Shown in pieces: positions 32,455 through 44,589 of a stretch of DNA of 64,000 nt; within the stretch, counting starts at the first letter, position 1; every line of letters starts with the position of its first letter. Both the position numbers and the translations under genes were made by a program. The stretch is taken from assembly GCA_013180625.2 (NCBI GenBank), contig SNVD02014099.1:62001-126000 (forward strand). The letters run 5' to 3'. The DNA comes from Boswellia sacra. Taxonomy: Eukaryota > Streptophyta > Magnoliopsida > Sapindales > Burseraceae. The notes beneath the pieces were generated by a model, which had not been told where the DNA came from, did not search any database, and saw only the letters and a list, made by a program, of their open reading frames with translations.

Positions 32455-34000
32455 AGCCAACCAACCAAAAACAGTAATGCCTAAATCCCAACACTTACAC
32501 CATAACAACAACACCCAAATCCCTACAACAAAACCAAAATGGTAGTCAAATTGCAGAACAAAATCCACTCTAACAACGTCCAAAGTGTAGCTAAATCTAA
32601 ATCGCAACAACACCATGCAAATGGCAATCAAACCCAAACTTTAGCAACATCACCCAAATTCCAAAACTCATTGCCCTTACAACATCACAAGGGATGTAGC
32701 CAAAAATTTGTTGTAGGAGGGGCAAAAGAATTTTTAAATTTGAAAGGGTAGTTTTGAAAATTTTCAAACTGATAGGGGTGCATAAGTCCAACATGCAGAG
32801 GATTCTAGACAAGTATAATACATGTGGAGTTTTATTAGATATATAAAAAGATTCCAAAATCTAGGAAGGGGTGATCGAGAATTTTTTTCAAAATTTTTCC
32901 AAGAATTAGTAAGAAGGGGCAACTACTTATTCTCACCCCTTCTTAGCTTTGTCTATGATCACAAGCCTAACCAAATACCACCAAATCGACCGCTTCACAA
33001 CGTATTACCCCTAACAACCTCATCATCGTAACAATTGTACCACCAACTGCAAGCCATAACAACACAACCATGGCCACAAAACACCAAATTTGACCACTTC
33101 ACAACCATGGGGGACCTATGTTTAGAGTAGCTAGGGGCTCGGGTCCCATTGAAAAACTAAAATTTTGTTATACCCCTTAAGTTTCAAAAATTACAACTAT
33201 ACCCTTATATAAAATAAAAACACCTAATTTTCACCTTCACCAAAGTTTGTAGCTACCTCACCTCTCAACCTAACCTATCCTTACCTCTCTCCCACTCCTA
33301 CAAGTAGTCATAACACACAAAGACAAGCATCTTCATTTTTCAAGTAAGTTTACACTCTATTGCATTCAATATTTTATTATTTTATTTCATTCATAGAATT
33401 TTATTCAATTTTTTTGGTGTTTTCTTTATGCTTTGCACGAATTTTTCTCTCAATGCTGATTGTTTAATGCTTATTTATCTATTTTTAATGCTTCACAATT
33501 AGCTAATTTTAGAGGCATGATGAATCAAGTTTTCTTATTACTTTTTTGATTATTTGCCATTTGACGTGAGACCTATCAAAACCTAGTAGTAAATTAGACT
33601 AATTAAACAAATATGTATCTAATTTGTTTATTTTTAATCTTTTTGAATAGAGAATAAGGTATCATGAATTTTTTTTTGGCAAGTTATGGAGAGATGGTTT
33701 AAAATAAAATCTACTTTTGAGTTGGCATCAAGTCCAAAGAAAAATGATAGAAGTTCAAAGCAAAATTGTGTTGCTATTAATTTGCAAGATTTGTCTATAA
33801 ATCCTGGACTTAAAACTATTAGAATCCTAGTAATATTAGGATTTCCATTTTATGCGGGATTAAAGAATTATTGATTAATTAAGAAATTAGAGTCTTCATT
33901 GGAAGGGAACCCAACTGCTAAGTGATTGATGATACTGGGAAAACTAATTATTAAAGTAAAATACTTATCAATTAAGTATTTCTTATCCTAGTAGAAAATA
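32455..34000 (+). repeat. 1.5-kb direct duplication, copy 1
   Basis: Aligns through its length with 34,010-35,691. Shared landmarks are ATCCCTACAACAAAAC near the start, GGGATGT.GCCAA..ATTTGTTG, and TTAAGTATTTCTTATCCTAG at the end. Copies differ by many substitutions and small indels. Confidence 0.8.
33686..33830 (+). pseudogene. hAT (ZMYM1/TTF-type) transposase N-terminal fragment, copy 1
   Basis: Frame MERWFKIKSTFELAS ... CVAINLQDLSINPGLKT matches the start of plant hAT transposases with a TTF zinc finger (MERxFKRKS...L.DLPxDPGLR pattern). The frame then runs into unrelated sequence, so only the N-terminus remains. Confidence 0.5.
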
Positions 34001-35166
34001 CCTTATACAACAACCCACCAAAATAGTCATGCCCAAATCCCAATAGCTACACGACAACAACAACACACAAATCCCTACAACAAAACTAAAATGGTAGTCA
34101 AATTGTAGAACAGAATCCGACTTCAACAACATCCAAACTGCAGCTAAATCCAAATCCCAACAACACCACGCATATGGCAATCAAACCCAAACTTTAAAAA
34201 CGTCACCCAAATTCCAAAATTCACTGCCCTCACAACATCATAAGGGATGTCGCCAAGGATTTGTTGTAGGAGGGGCAAAATAATTTTTAAATTTGTACGG
34301 GTAGTTTTGAAAAGTTTCAAACTTATAGGGGTAACATGGAGAGGATTATGGACAAGTATAATACATGTGGGGTTTTATTAGATATATCAAAAATTTCCAA
34401 AATCTGGGAAGGGGTGATTGAGAATTTTTTAAAATTTTTTAAAATTTTTCTAAGAATTAATACTCTCACCCTTTCTTAGCTCTGTCTATCATCACAATCT
34501 TAACAAAAGACCACCAAATCTGACTACTTCACAACATATTACCCCTAACAGCCTCATTATCATAACAATTGTACCACCAACTACAAGCCGTAGCAACACA
34601 ACCCTAGCCACAAACCACCAAATTTGACCACTTCACAGCCATAGGTAGAAATTCTGTCATACCCCTTAAGTTTAAAAAATTACAACTATACCCTTATATA
34701 AAAAAGCACCTAATTTTCACCTTCACCAAAGTCTATAGCCATCCCACCCTTAACCTAACCTATCCCTACCTCTCTCCCACTCTTGCAAACTGTCATAACA
34801 CACAAGGACAAGCATCTTCATTTTCCAAGTAAGTTTATACTCTGTTGTATTCAATATTTTATTATTTTATTTCATTTATAGAATCTTATTCAATTTTTTT
34901 GGTGTTTTCTTTATGCTTTGCACTAATTTTTCTTTGAACGCTGATTGTTAATGCTTATTTATCTATTTTTAATGCTTCACAGTTAGCTGATTTTAGAGGC
35001 ATGATGAATTAAGTTTTCTTATTACTTTTTTATTAATTGCCATTTGACGTGAGGCCCATCAAAACCCAATGGTAAATCAGACTAATTAACCAATATGTGT
35101 TTAATTTGTTGATTTTTAGTCTTTTTCTAATAGAAAATAACATATCATGAATTTTTTTTGCTAGTT

Positions 35167-35271
35167 ATGGATAGATAGTTTAAAAGAAAATCTACTTTTG
35201 AGTTGGCATCAAGTCTAAAGAAAAGTGATAGAAGTTCAAAGCAAAATTGTGCTGATATTGATTTACAAGAT
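35167..35271 (+). pseudogene. hAT transposase N-terminal fragment, copy 2
   Basis: Diverged copy of the 33,686 fragment (ATGGATAGATAGTTTAAAAG..., with a TAG at the third codon), interrupted by a MITE. The downstream part (CAAGATTTGCCAGTAGATCC) resumes at 35,474. Confidence 0.5.
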
Positions 35272-35472
35272 CAATAATGCTAGACTTACAACATTCATAC
35301 AACCTAAATTCTACAATATGACTTGGCAACTTAAGTGGCATAATCCTATTGGAGATGAAATTTCCCTCATCCATTTTTATTTTTTCCTCCTCCAGTGAAA
35401 TTTTGCTATGTAGGCTGCTAAGTCATGTTGTAGAATTTAGGTTGTATGAATGTTATAATTCTAGCATTACTC
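35272..35472. mobile_element. 201-bp Mutator-type MITE
   Basis: Flanked by the 9-bp duplication TTACAAGAT (35,263-35,271 and 35,473-35,481); copy 1 of the duplication has the uninterrupted site. Terminal inverted repeats of about 55 bp share AATGCTAGA, AACATTCATACAACCTAA and ATTCTACAA.ATGACTT. No coding. It is the same length as, and related to, the MITE at 44,178-44,378. Confidence 0.88.
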
Positions 35473-35691
35473 TTACAAGATTTGCCAGTAGATCCTAGAC
35501 ATAGAACTGCTAGAATACTGGTAATATTAGGATTTCCAATCCATGTGGTATTGAAGAATTTTTAAATTAATTAGGAAATTAGAGTCCTAATTGAAAAAGG
35601 AATCCAACTACTAAGTGGTTGATGAAACTAGAAAAATAATTATAAAGGAAAATACTTATTAATTAAGTATTTCTTATCCTAGTAGAAAATA

Positions 35692-37280
35692 CATGCTTCT
35701 TCCTGAATGATAATGCTTAACGAAGAGAATATATTTCAATATCATGATTATGATTTGAATTTTTGAAGGGTCTATGAAGACTACTAAATGCTTGAAGAGA
35801 TAACTTGAAATGAAGATTTTGATAAAACAAGATATTATATCAACTTGTAGAGTGAGCATATATAGTTCATATGAAATTATTTTTACTACTAAAAAATTCT
35901 AAAAAGAAGGCACTTAAAAGGATGGTATTTCAATTTAAACAATTCTTATAATGGTTTCTAGATGTTTAATAGAAAAGCGGCTTCTTTTTTATATAAAGAA
36001 AGACACGCTTTTTAACCTATTCTTTTTATCATAATATTATCAACAAATTTTATTAAGTATTTTTAAACCATCATTTAGTTTGGAAAATTATTTGATTATT
36101 TAAATAATTAAGATTTGAAGAAACTTAAATAGAAGACAGTCTCTTCTTAAAAAAAAATGTTCTTAAAAACATTTCAAAATAGTTAAAAAGCATGCTTAAT
36201 GATCTTTTTTGTAGTGGTGTTCACTAAGATTGATGTAGAAGCTCTTCAACAGAAATAAAACTCAACTCTTGAAAAACTACACAAATGTTTGACCTTTAGT
36301 GATTTATTTATCTTACAATAGATAATGAGAAGATATTTGGTCATAAAGTACTGTACATCTCCTATTGAAGATCAAAAATTGGATTTTATAGATCTGCAGC
36401 AACTCAACGACATTGAAATATGGTTAAACATATTTTCTACTACAGTAACTGAATCATAAACTAAATGAATATGACGGTTCAAAATTTGATATTAATTGGC
36501 TATGAAGAGTTGAGTACATCCTTAATCCCCAGAAAGCCCACTCACAAACAAGAATTCTTCTAACTATTACGAGAAGTATTTATCAGGGGGAGCAGATCTT
36601 GGACACATATGCATTGTACTCTTTTTCCCTTAACCAAGTTTTATCCCACTCAATTTTACTAGCAAGGTTTCTAATGAGATACTTTAAGCACATTCAACAC
36701 TACTAATACTTTTCAGCTCCCCATCATATAATTGTGTTTCTTTTATAAGGTTTTTCCTTAGTGAAGTTAATAATGCAATTATCTGAAAGTGATGAATATC
36801 TAAGGGGCAGTGTTGTATGTAGGTGGATAAACCATCACTTTCCATGTTGATACACGTTTTAGCATTACAAAACGACACATCTTCTTACACTTGTCCCATT
36901 GGAGATTTACATACATTCTAATACTTGCTAAGGGTTTTAATGAAATTTGTTATCAACTGGGTCTAGATGATAAAAATTGTGCAGCTTGAAAGGTGTAATA
37001 GTATAAACATCAGAATAGTTTTTGGCCTAATAGAAAAGTAAACCTTAAGCGTAGTCTTTGACATAATTCCATTTGAAAATTATAAAAATTAACCTTTTAT
37101 ATAAGTATTAAAACAAACTACAAATTTATACCATTTTACAAAAATATTTGATTTATATTATTGTTATTATTATTGCTTTGTTACTACTGTTATTTTTATT
37201 TTTATTTTCTTAAAGTCAATTATATTACTCATAGTATATTTTACTGGATAGTATATTACACACACACACACACACACACA
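35692..37280. other. Intergenic, possible short CACTA-like MITE and CA microsatellite
   Basis: No gene recognised. About 35,882-36,217 begins ACTACTAAAAAATTC and ends TTTTTTGTAGTG with inverted internal blocks (AAAAAGAAGGC / GCGGCTTCTTTTTT), suggesting a degenerate CACTA-type MITE. A (CA)n run at 37,259-37,280 lies directly downstream of the terpene synthase polyadenylation signal. Confidence 0.35.
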
Positions 37281-37286
37281 TTTATT
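37281..37286 (-). terminator. Likely polyadenylation signal of the terpene synthase gene
   Basis: AATAAA on minus, about 70 nt after the stop codon. The following (CA)n run reads as a GT-rich element on minus, as often seen past poly(A) sites. Confidence 0.5.
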
Positions 37287-37357
37287 GGATAGGTTTCCCT
37301 TGTATTCATTATAACTTTGGATGAAATAAAAGTTACATAACATAGTTTGATCCTTAA

Positions 37358-39858
37358 CTATGGAATGGGATTAACAAATAGTGAGAAAACCCAATCTTTA
37401 GTGTCGGAACCTTGACCAGCATGTCCATCTCCAAATTGGTAGATGCATTGAGCCATCCTTCCCACGTTCATTGCAAATTCCACATTAGAGTCTGACAATT
37501 GAGGGTTTGTTAGCCACTCTTTGTTTAACTTCATCCATGCTGTAGCAATCAACTCATGTATGTGCGCTCGAGCCTCTTCTTCGGAACCTCCAGTATCATT
37601 CATGTAACATTGGATAGCTTTAGGAACATCCCCTCTTGCCATTTCATTCTAGGTCAAGGAATAGGAAGATTATCGTTACCAAATAATCTAGAAGAAATGG
37701 AAACTGTAATAATATATCAAATGTTAGAGAAATATCTATATATATATTGTGAGAAGGGTAGCTAGCTAGCTTACAGGAGACGTTCCCAAATCATCTGCAA
37801 GTCGTAAAATCATTGATGACCACTTATTTATATTGTTATACTGTTCGAAGCTTTCGATGATGTCATTTGTTATTGGTTTTCTGACTAAAAAGTATCCATG
37901 GGTTAAAATTACTGGCGCTGATGATGTTACGCATGAAATGTCAAGGTATTCTTCAAGCGTTGGAGTGTATTTGCTATAGTACCACTTTGCCTCCAATAAA
38001 ATGGATTTACAATAGTCTGCCCACTGAATCCAAAAGATAACATAAAATTTACAATGGTTCAATAGTAAAGGATAAAAATAAAAAATATTAAAATAAATGA
38101 TATTACATACCGATTTACTTAGAAAAGATATAACGTGAACTTCTTGTTCTTTGAGAACGTCGAAAGCTATTTCGTTAAACGAATTGTGAAGAACCGAAAA
38201 GGCCATCTTCAAATAGTACGGAAGTTGTCTTATTTCATTGATGTTCCATCTAAAATAACGGCGCAGAGCATAAGTTAAATTGATGGTAGATATAATGAAA
38301 CGAGCTAAAACTACCCTGATCACCAACCTGTCAACAGCATCCGTGAAAGGCTCCAATTCATCCAAAGTACCATACACATCATAACAATCGTCAATTACTG
38401 TAATTAAAGCAGTGACTCTTGTGAGCATCCTCCTAGCAAATCCAAAATCTGGTTCGAATTTAAACCCCGCAGTCCATAAGAAACATTCCATCAGTCTGTC
38501 CCGTGCAAAAGTCAACTTCTGATAGAGAGCAGCATTTTTCCACCAGCTTTATATCACAAGAAAAGTTATTTATATCAGTCTAAGCAATGGAAAATAATAG
38601 CTAACATCTATTTATTAACGTAAAGTTTTCTATTTAACACAAGAAAAACTATTCAGACTCTTGTTGGCCTCTTTCGTATATACCTTGATGCACTCTTGAG
38701 ATCTTCTTGGTGAATTGCTTGCACTATATTGAAGTCTAATTTAGCAAAATCAAGCAAGATAGGGTTCATCTCTTGTCTTCTGGCATATGCTTCTATGAAC
38801 CACCTTGCCTCCAACCTTGTGATTCTCCAATGCAGTGGAAGATCCAATGCATGATCCACCAACGAGGAAAGGTATTGATCTTGGCTATGCTTGACGTACT
38901 CCTTGAGGATTGTGGTCGTGGAATTTCTAGCCTCGTAAAAGATGCTTTCTTCTCCTTCTTTGAAAAGGAACGCAGCTTCATAAAGAGATAAAATCGCTTT
39001 GCAATCAGCGTTAAAAAGGCATGAGTTGAAGCTTCCCTTCTCACCTCTGAAACTGTTGAAAATTTCTGCAAGAAGGAATATCGCACAACATTAGTGCAAA
39101 ACGGTCAGGACCATTGAAGCCCGCAAATTAATGTGAACCCCAACAACGAAGGCTAAGTTATGAGTAAATATAAAATTGTAGTACTAGTACCTGTAGGTAT
39201 GTCATAGCCATGCTTTCGAAGGAGTCTAAACTCAAGAGCTGCAGCATATAAACTTTCCTGTTTCTTATTATAATTGCGGCGGTTATTGTTGTATATTTTA
39301 TTCAGAACTCTCTTTATTTCGTCCTCAAAGTGATAATATACTCCAAGTCGTTGCAGGTTGTCAATCAGCTCAAGTTGATCCAAAGGATCCACCACAACGT
39401 CAAACATCCGTCTTACATCTTCCTTCAGCTCTTTGAGACGATCGGTGCATGCTTCTCCCTGAATTAGAAAATATCATTTATTAAGTAGATTTTGAGTATT
39501 ATTATGATAGTTAGTGTACAATTAGCTACCAGGCCGCACCACATATTTAATTACATATTTCAACTATAGTTATAGATAAAATTATTAATTACAACATAAC
39601 TATATATCTCTATGTTACCACATATTTACTCTCGAGTGACTGAAAATCTTCATAACGCCAAATAGAAGGTTTGTAATTTCCTGATCGCCTAGAAACGGTT
39701 TCATCAGAAATTTTGGTGTCAGCCGTGCATTGGGGTTGCACTCCATTCGGAACTTTGTAATAGCTGCGGGGTGATGTGACTGTGATGCGACTTCTTGCGC
39801 GCAATCCAGTGAAATTGCATGGAGCAGGCAGTGAAGCGATCTGCTGGTAAAGAAACAT
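37358..39858 (-). CDS. TPS-b monoterpene synthase, seven exons, apparently intact
   Basis: Class I terpene cyclases of this clade convert geranyl diphosphate to monoterpenes in plastids. Exons: 39,619-39,858; 39,191-39,458; 38,684-39,065; 38,328-38,546; 38,111-38,249; 37,775-38,023; 37,358-37,648. All introns are GT-AG and the joined frame has 595 codons without a stop, the usual length. Exon sizes (240, 268, 382, 219, 139, 249, 291) follow the TPS-b pattern. The N-terminus is Ser/Thr/Arg-rich and lacks acidic residues (plastid signal). [11 protein letters not shown] is the RRx8W motif; FARDRL is the RDR motif. The metal-binding Asp motif is DDCYD (usually DDIYD), and DDLGTSPNE, formed across the last splice, is the NSE/DTE motif. 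[12 protein letters not shown] is also present. Product cannot be read from sequence. Confidence 0.95.
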
Positions 39859-39940
39859 TTTAATCAGAAAAGATCAGACCCAAAAATCGAAAATCAGTGA
39901 AACGATGTGAAGTGCTTGTGATTTTAGTCCTCGCAATGTC

Positions 39941-39948
39941 TATATATA
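39941..39948 (-). promoter_or_regulatory. TATA box of the terpene synthase gene
   Basis: TATATATA, about 83 bp upstream of the ATG, in the position expected for a 50-nt leader. Only 22 bp separate it from a MITE target duplication. Confidence 0.6.
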
Positions 39949-39978
39949 CAACATTGGTGGATGGATGTTAGGTATCAC

Positions 39979-40686
39979 TTTAAGAAAAATTACCTAATTA
40001 CCCTTGGTCTTTGAAAAATATCATGCCCATTCAACCTTTTGGTTGAGTAATGCGAAGTAATATTCTCCCCCCAACCTTTAGTAAAGTAATATAAAAGTCT
40101 ATAATTTTCAAATACTATTAGTCTATCTATTAAACGTATTATAGAAAGACAATTTTTTTCTTATTTATATTATAAGATTTATTTATTTATTTCTCTTTAT
40201 AATGGAAAAAAATTTTAAAATATTAATTTTTATTTAAAAACTATTTTTTTAAAAAATGGTTTATTTACAAACCATTTTCTTTTGAATTTTATTTTTAAAA
40301 ATATAAATTAAAAAATAAAAATTAGAAAGAAAACCCGTTAGACAATCATTTTCATTTATCTACAAACCATTTTCTTTTTAATTTTTATTTTTAAAAAATC
40401 ACTTTTTACAAACCATCTATACAAACCATTTTCTATAAAATTTTAAAAAATATGAATTTTTCGAGTCTTATTGGTGTTTTTTAAATTTATCTCCTTTATA
40501 AAGAGAAATAAATAAAAAATCTTATAATACAAAAAAGGGCAAAATTATCTTCTCGTAATACGTTTAACGGATGGATTAACGATATTTGGAAATCAGGGAC
40601 CTGTATGTTACTTCATCGAAGGTTAAGAGAAGAGTGTTACTTTGCTCAAACGTTGAAGGTAGCAATGTTAATTACTCTTTCTTAAA
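39979..40686. mobile_element. 0.7-kb foldback MITE in the terpene synthase promoter
   Basis: Long inverted arms: left (39,979 to about 40,215) and right (about 40,470-40,686) share blocks such as TTTAAGAAA, GTAATATAA/GTAACAT, CCATC..TTAAACGTATTA and TTATAAGATTT..TTATTTATTTCTC. The interior is A/T-rich with repeats of AAACCATTTTCTTTT. Flanks AGGTATCAC (39,970-39,978) and ATTTATCAC (40,687-40,695) agree at 7 of 9 positions, fitting a worn 9-bp Mutator-type duplication. No ORF. Confidence 0.65.
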
Positions 40687-40695
40687 ATTTATCAC

Positions 40696-42404
40696 TCACT
40701 ATCATTACAATCTAACAGTATTCAATTTAATTAACGTTTTAAGTGCTAAATCTTGAAATTTGAAATAACCATCACATATGAAATTTCCAAAAAAAATTTC
40801 AATAAAAAATTACAAATTACAAATTAAAATCTTCTCTAATCACCCAAATGATCTCAACCCAAAATTAAATGATAGAAATAATAATTCCGAAGCCTTAATA
40901 GTATTAATTTGAAAATTAAAAAAAATTAGAACAAATCAAAATCCAAAATAGTAAAGATCTTAATAATTAACAAAAATATATAAGAATAGTAGTTTGTGCT
41001 ATGCTATAAATTATTAATTTTTTTGTATATAAATAATACAAGTTTGTGCTACGCTATAAATTATTACTTTTGTGTATATAAATAATATATATTATATTAT
41101 ATATATATACTATATATTTGTATAATCCAATTAATTAAATTATTAATCTTAAAATTTTCAAAAGTCTTGGTGAGCATAAACCAAATATTACCAATCGTTT
41201 TATATAAATCTATGTATTTATCATATTGTTTATAGATGAACAATTGACAAAACGGTACCATAAAACTTTTATTTATTTATTTATTTATATATACCTTGAA
41301 GTTATGGAGGCTACTGGAAGAAGAAAGGGGACCGCTGCTAACAATTACTACACATCCATCTTAGAACCATGTCTCCTCTACACCTGGAATCATCAAAATC
41401 TTGTTTGTTGTTCCCTACACAATCATCTCAGAATATTAATTAGGAGGCAACCACCCCACCCAATAGTATTCAGTCTGGTGGCCATCGATTCACCATATGC
41501 TTGTCAGCTTAGTGGCTATCACTCCAACATGTTCACTTTGAACATTAAATTAGGAGCCTATCTCTATGGTCAATCAGGAGCCTATCTATTCATTCAATCA
41601 CAAACTCATTTAGTCATATTCAACTCTATTCAGTAATTCACCTCCATTTAGTCTTTTAGGTGTAAGAAAAACTATCTTATTATTATTAGCTAAGGGATTT
41701 TTTTTGTCTTTTCACCACTACTTCATGACACATGTAAAACATGATGTTGGTCTATTTTTTGGCATTAATAGATATGTTCTTCAAACTTTTCAAATTCAAA
41801 CAGCCACATCTCATGATATTACACTAATACTCATATGGAAATAGACAATACATTAATTTTCAGAGTTGTTCTATTCAGTCCCCACTTTTTATCTCTTCAA
41901 CCCCTACTTGTAAATAAACTCAATTGAATATTTTATACCCTTATATTTATCTCATTAAACCCCATCTAATTCCTAAAATACCCTTTCAACTAAATTTTTG
42001 ATTTAAAAAATATGCAGAAGTCAGACTACTTCTTTTCAATATATGGCATTTGACAACTCTTTCTCGGGTTCTATGGAGAATTTTCTCAATCAAAAAGAAA
42101 AAAATTTCATGAGTAATCACTGAACCTTGTCCTAGTTAACCCCTTACTATGCGTAGTCATTGGGCTTCGAATTCTGGGAAAGCGAATCTAGACTACTTCA
42201 TTTTACTGCTGAGGAATGTAGAGGCATGTTGGGGAAAGCTTTTGTAAATTAAGTGCGTTGAAGCAAGCATAGTTCAGAAGGCAGCGAAGATATAGACGGA
42301 AAACCTTGATTTTAGTCAATTCTTCATTTCATTCCGTTGTCAAAGATCTTTGGAATTTTTTTGGGTATTTCAACACCAGCACTATTGGGGGCCATGAAAG
42401 GCTT
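40696..42404. other. Intergenic sequence left of the CACTA element
   Basis: No gene recognised. A/T-rich with a repeated block (TAGTTTGTGCTA.GCTATAAATTATT at about 40,990 and 41,038). The open frames at 41,226-41,636 and 42,306-42,587 have no recognisable domain; the second runs into the CACTA end. Confidence 0.4.
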
Positions 42405-42419
42405 CACTACAACAAAAAA

Positions 42420-42960
42420 GCGTTTTTGTGTCGGCCGAAAACTGACACATATCAGAATACATGTCGGTTTTTGCGCGACACGTATGGCCCTGACACGTAT
42501 TCTATATGTGTCATTTGGTCAAACCGACACAAGAATACGTGTCGTTCAAAAACCGACTTGTATTCACAAATATGTGTCACTTATTAACGAATTTAGCAAA
42601 TATGTGTCAGTAATTACGCGACACATATTTTGTGTCGGTCAAAAAACGACATACTAGTGTCAGTCCCTAACCGACACATATTTTGTGTCGGTCAACGAAC
42701 GACACAGGCGTGTCAAAATATGATCGACACGTATGACTTCTGAGTCATATGTGTCATGCAACGAACGACACATATGACTTCACTAAGTGACACACAATGC
42801 GTTTTTTATGTGTCGGTTTTTAGCCGACACGTATTTTAATTAAAATCTCCATATGTGACGCATATTCCCCTCTTCCGGAACCTTTATGTGTCAGTTTTTG
42901 GCCGACACAGAACTTTAAAAAAATATATAATACATGTCAGGATGGTCTCATCCTGACACG
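42420..42960. repeat. CACTA subterminal repeat array, left
   Basis: Many copies of an approximately 10-bp motif around GTGTCGGT and its inverse ACCGACAC at irregular spacing, with variants (CGACACGTAT, TGACACATAT). Such arrays bind the element-encoded TnpA-like protein (family knowledge). Confidence 0.75.
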
Positions 42961-43344
42961 TATTATATATATATTTTTATTTTAAAAAAGTATATAAAAC
43001 TCAACAGACAAAAACACATTCCATAGAGACAGACAAAAAACAGGTGAAAGACAGCAAATAAGAGAGGGAGGACCAAGCAGCATTAGCATAACACAAAACA
43101 AATTCAACCATACTTAGTCAAGTCAGGCAGGTTGCAAGCTAAATCCAAAGAATAATGGTAATGGTGAAACAACAGAAACCAAGCCAACAGCTATAAAAGA
43201 ATTCAATGCATAGTTTGATTCCATGGCTACTTAACATATTTAACAATACTTGTAAAGTCAAGTTTTTGAGCCCAATGGTTACTTAACATAATAGTAAAGC
43301 CAAGTAGAACAAGTTGAAATTTCTAACAATAACCTTAGACTTAC

Positions 43345-43672
43345 CACAAGATCAGTATCCTTTCGTGCTGCACGATACTCTTTGACAAAATCAGATTCAT
43401 CACTCAATAATAAAGGAACTGTTCTGCTGTACAAGGTAACACATCCTAAAAAAAAGTAATGATTAGATGATAATCATAACATAATGAATTGAATTCATAA
43501 AATTAGAGAGAGAGTATGATCCATACATTGCGTATATCAATAAGAATCTCTTCTTTAACAAACGGTTGAAGTTTTCCTGGTTTGGACTCATTATCTTGAG
43601 GAATATTAGACTGTTTTCTATTACCTCTGACAGAATTATTGTGTGCACGAAGTGCTGATTCTGCCCTCTCTT
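43345..43672 (-). pseudogene. Unrecognised captured exons in CACTA element
   Basis: Two exon-like blocks with splice-like borders. 43,527-43,672 (AESALRAHNNSVRGNRKQSN..., ending before GTATGG) and 43,345-43,426 (RTVPLLLSDESDFVKEYRAA..., starting after ACAG and ending before GTAAGT). They look like consecutive exons of one gene on minus. I cannot name it. Confidence 0.35.
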
Positions 43673-44177
43673 ATAGCAGCAAGAAAAGATCAAATGAAAT
43701 CTTCGCTTCATTTAATCGAAACAATTCAGGGAAGAAGTTAGCAGATATGTATCTGACATGGCTTAAACTTATCCTTGTTCATCTTAGAAAAAGATGAGAC
43801 GCATCTAGTCAAAGATATATTTCTCAGAGTTGGGAAGTTGTGCAACTAGACACAATACGCATTTTCTCATTGTTTCTTAGTGTAAAGATAAATACAAAAG
43901 AGAGAGCTAACAAATATATCACAACAGCAATGACTCCAACAAAACCTCAACAAATTTCGACTTGTTGGTGAACAGCCAAAAAATGCCTGATGCAACAAAA
44001 TCAGAAATTTCTTTCATTTTTACAACAGCATTTGACTGATTAAACTAACAAACAAAATAGGACCTAAACACAGCAGCTTTACTTTAGCCCTTTTCGCTGG
44101 CTACAAAACAAAATTAAGAACATAAAATTTTTGTTGACAAATCTATGACTATAATTTTGGCAACTATTTAAATTTTA

Positions 44178-44378
44178 AGTAGTTCTAAGTATACAACAAA
44201 CTTAAACAACCAAATTCATACAACCTGACGTGACACAAATTTACTAGTTAACTAAAAACGAAAAGAAAATTAGAGAATCATTAATAAATAAAGTAGAAAT
44301 CATCTATCCAATAACTTTGTATCAAGTCAGGTTGTATGAGTTTGGGGTTTAAGTTGGTTGTACGCCTAGAATTATTTT
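44178..44378. mobile_element. 201-bp Mutator-type MITE, second copy
   Basis: Flanked by TAAATTTTA on both sides (44,169-44,177 and 44,379-44,387). Inverted ends share AATTCTA/AGTTCTA, TACAAC.AACTTAAAC and CATACAACCTGAC. Same length as the MITE at 35,272 and the same CATACAACCT core, so related. Nested in the CACTA element. Confidence 0.75.
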
Positions 44379-44424
44379 TAAATTTTATACATGATAAAGT
44401 TTCTTTCTTTCTTTTTTTCCCTTC

Positions 44425-44580
44425 TTTTTTTTTTTTTTTGATAGAAAACTAAAAGTTATATTAGATAAAGCTATACAATGGAGAAAACTGAAAACTATAG
44501 ATAAGATACATCAATCAGCCCTATGAAAAAAGGAAAAACCAAAAACACACCAGATCAGCATGATAAAGTATTGGATACAG
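44425..44580 (-). repeat. Retroposon 3' end with poly(A) on minus
   Basis: A run of about 16 T followed by GATAGAAAACTAAAAGTTATAT. On minus this reads TATAACTTTTAGTTTTCTATC plus poly(A), a common 3' end of plant LINE-type copies. Only the tail is recognisable. Confidence 0.4.
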
Positions 44581-44589
44581 TGCCAATAA

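Larger units (their letters stand above)
34010..35691 (+). repeat. 1.5-kb direct duplication, copy 2 (with MITE)
   Basis: Second copy of 32,455-34,000. It ends in the same TTAAGTATTTCTTATCCTAGTAGAAAATA stretch (shown in part) and differs mainly by the 201-bp MITE at 35,272-35,472. Confidence 0.8.

Noticed and set aside
36684..36878. 64-codon minus frame resembling a retroelement peptide
   Set aside because: No conserved motif on inspection; flanking sequence has no retroelement structure.
42420..42960. CRISPR-like regularly spaced repeats
   Set aside because: Short inverted and direct motifs at irregular spacing in a plant CACTA element end; this is the subterminal array.
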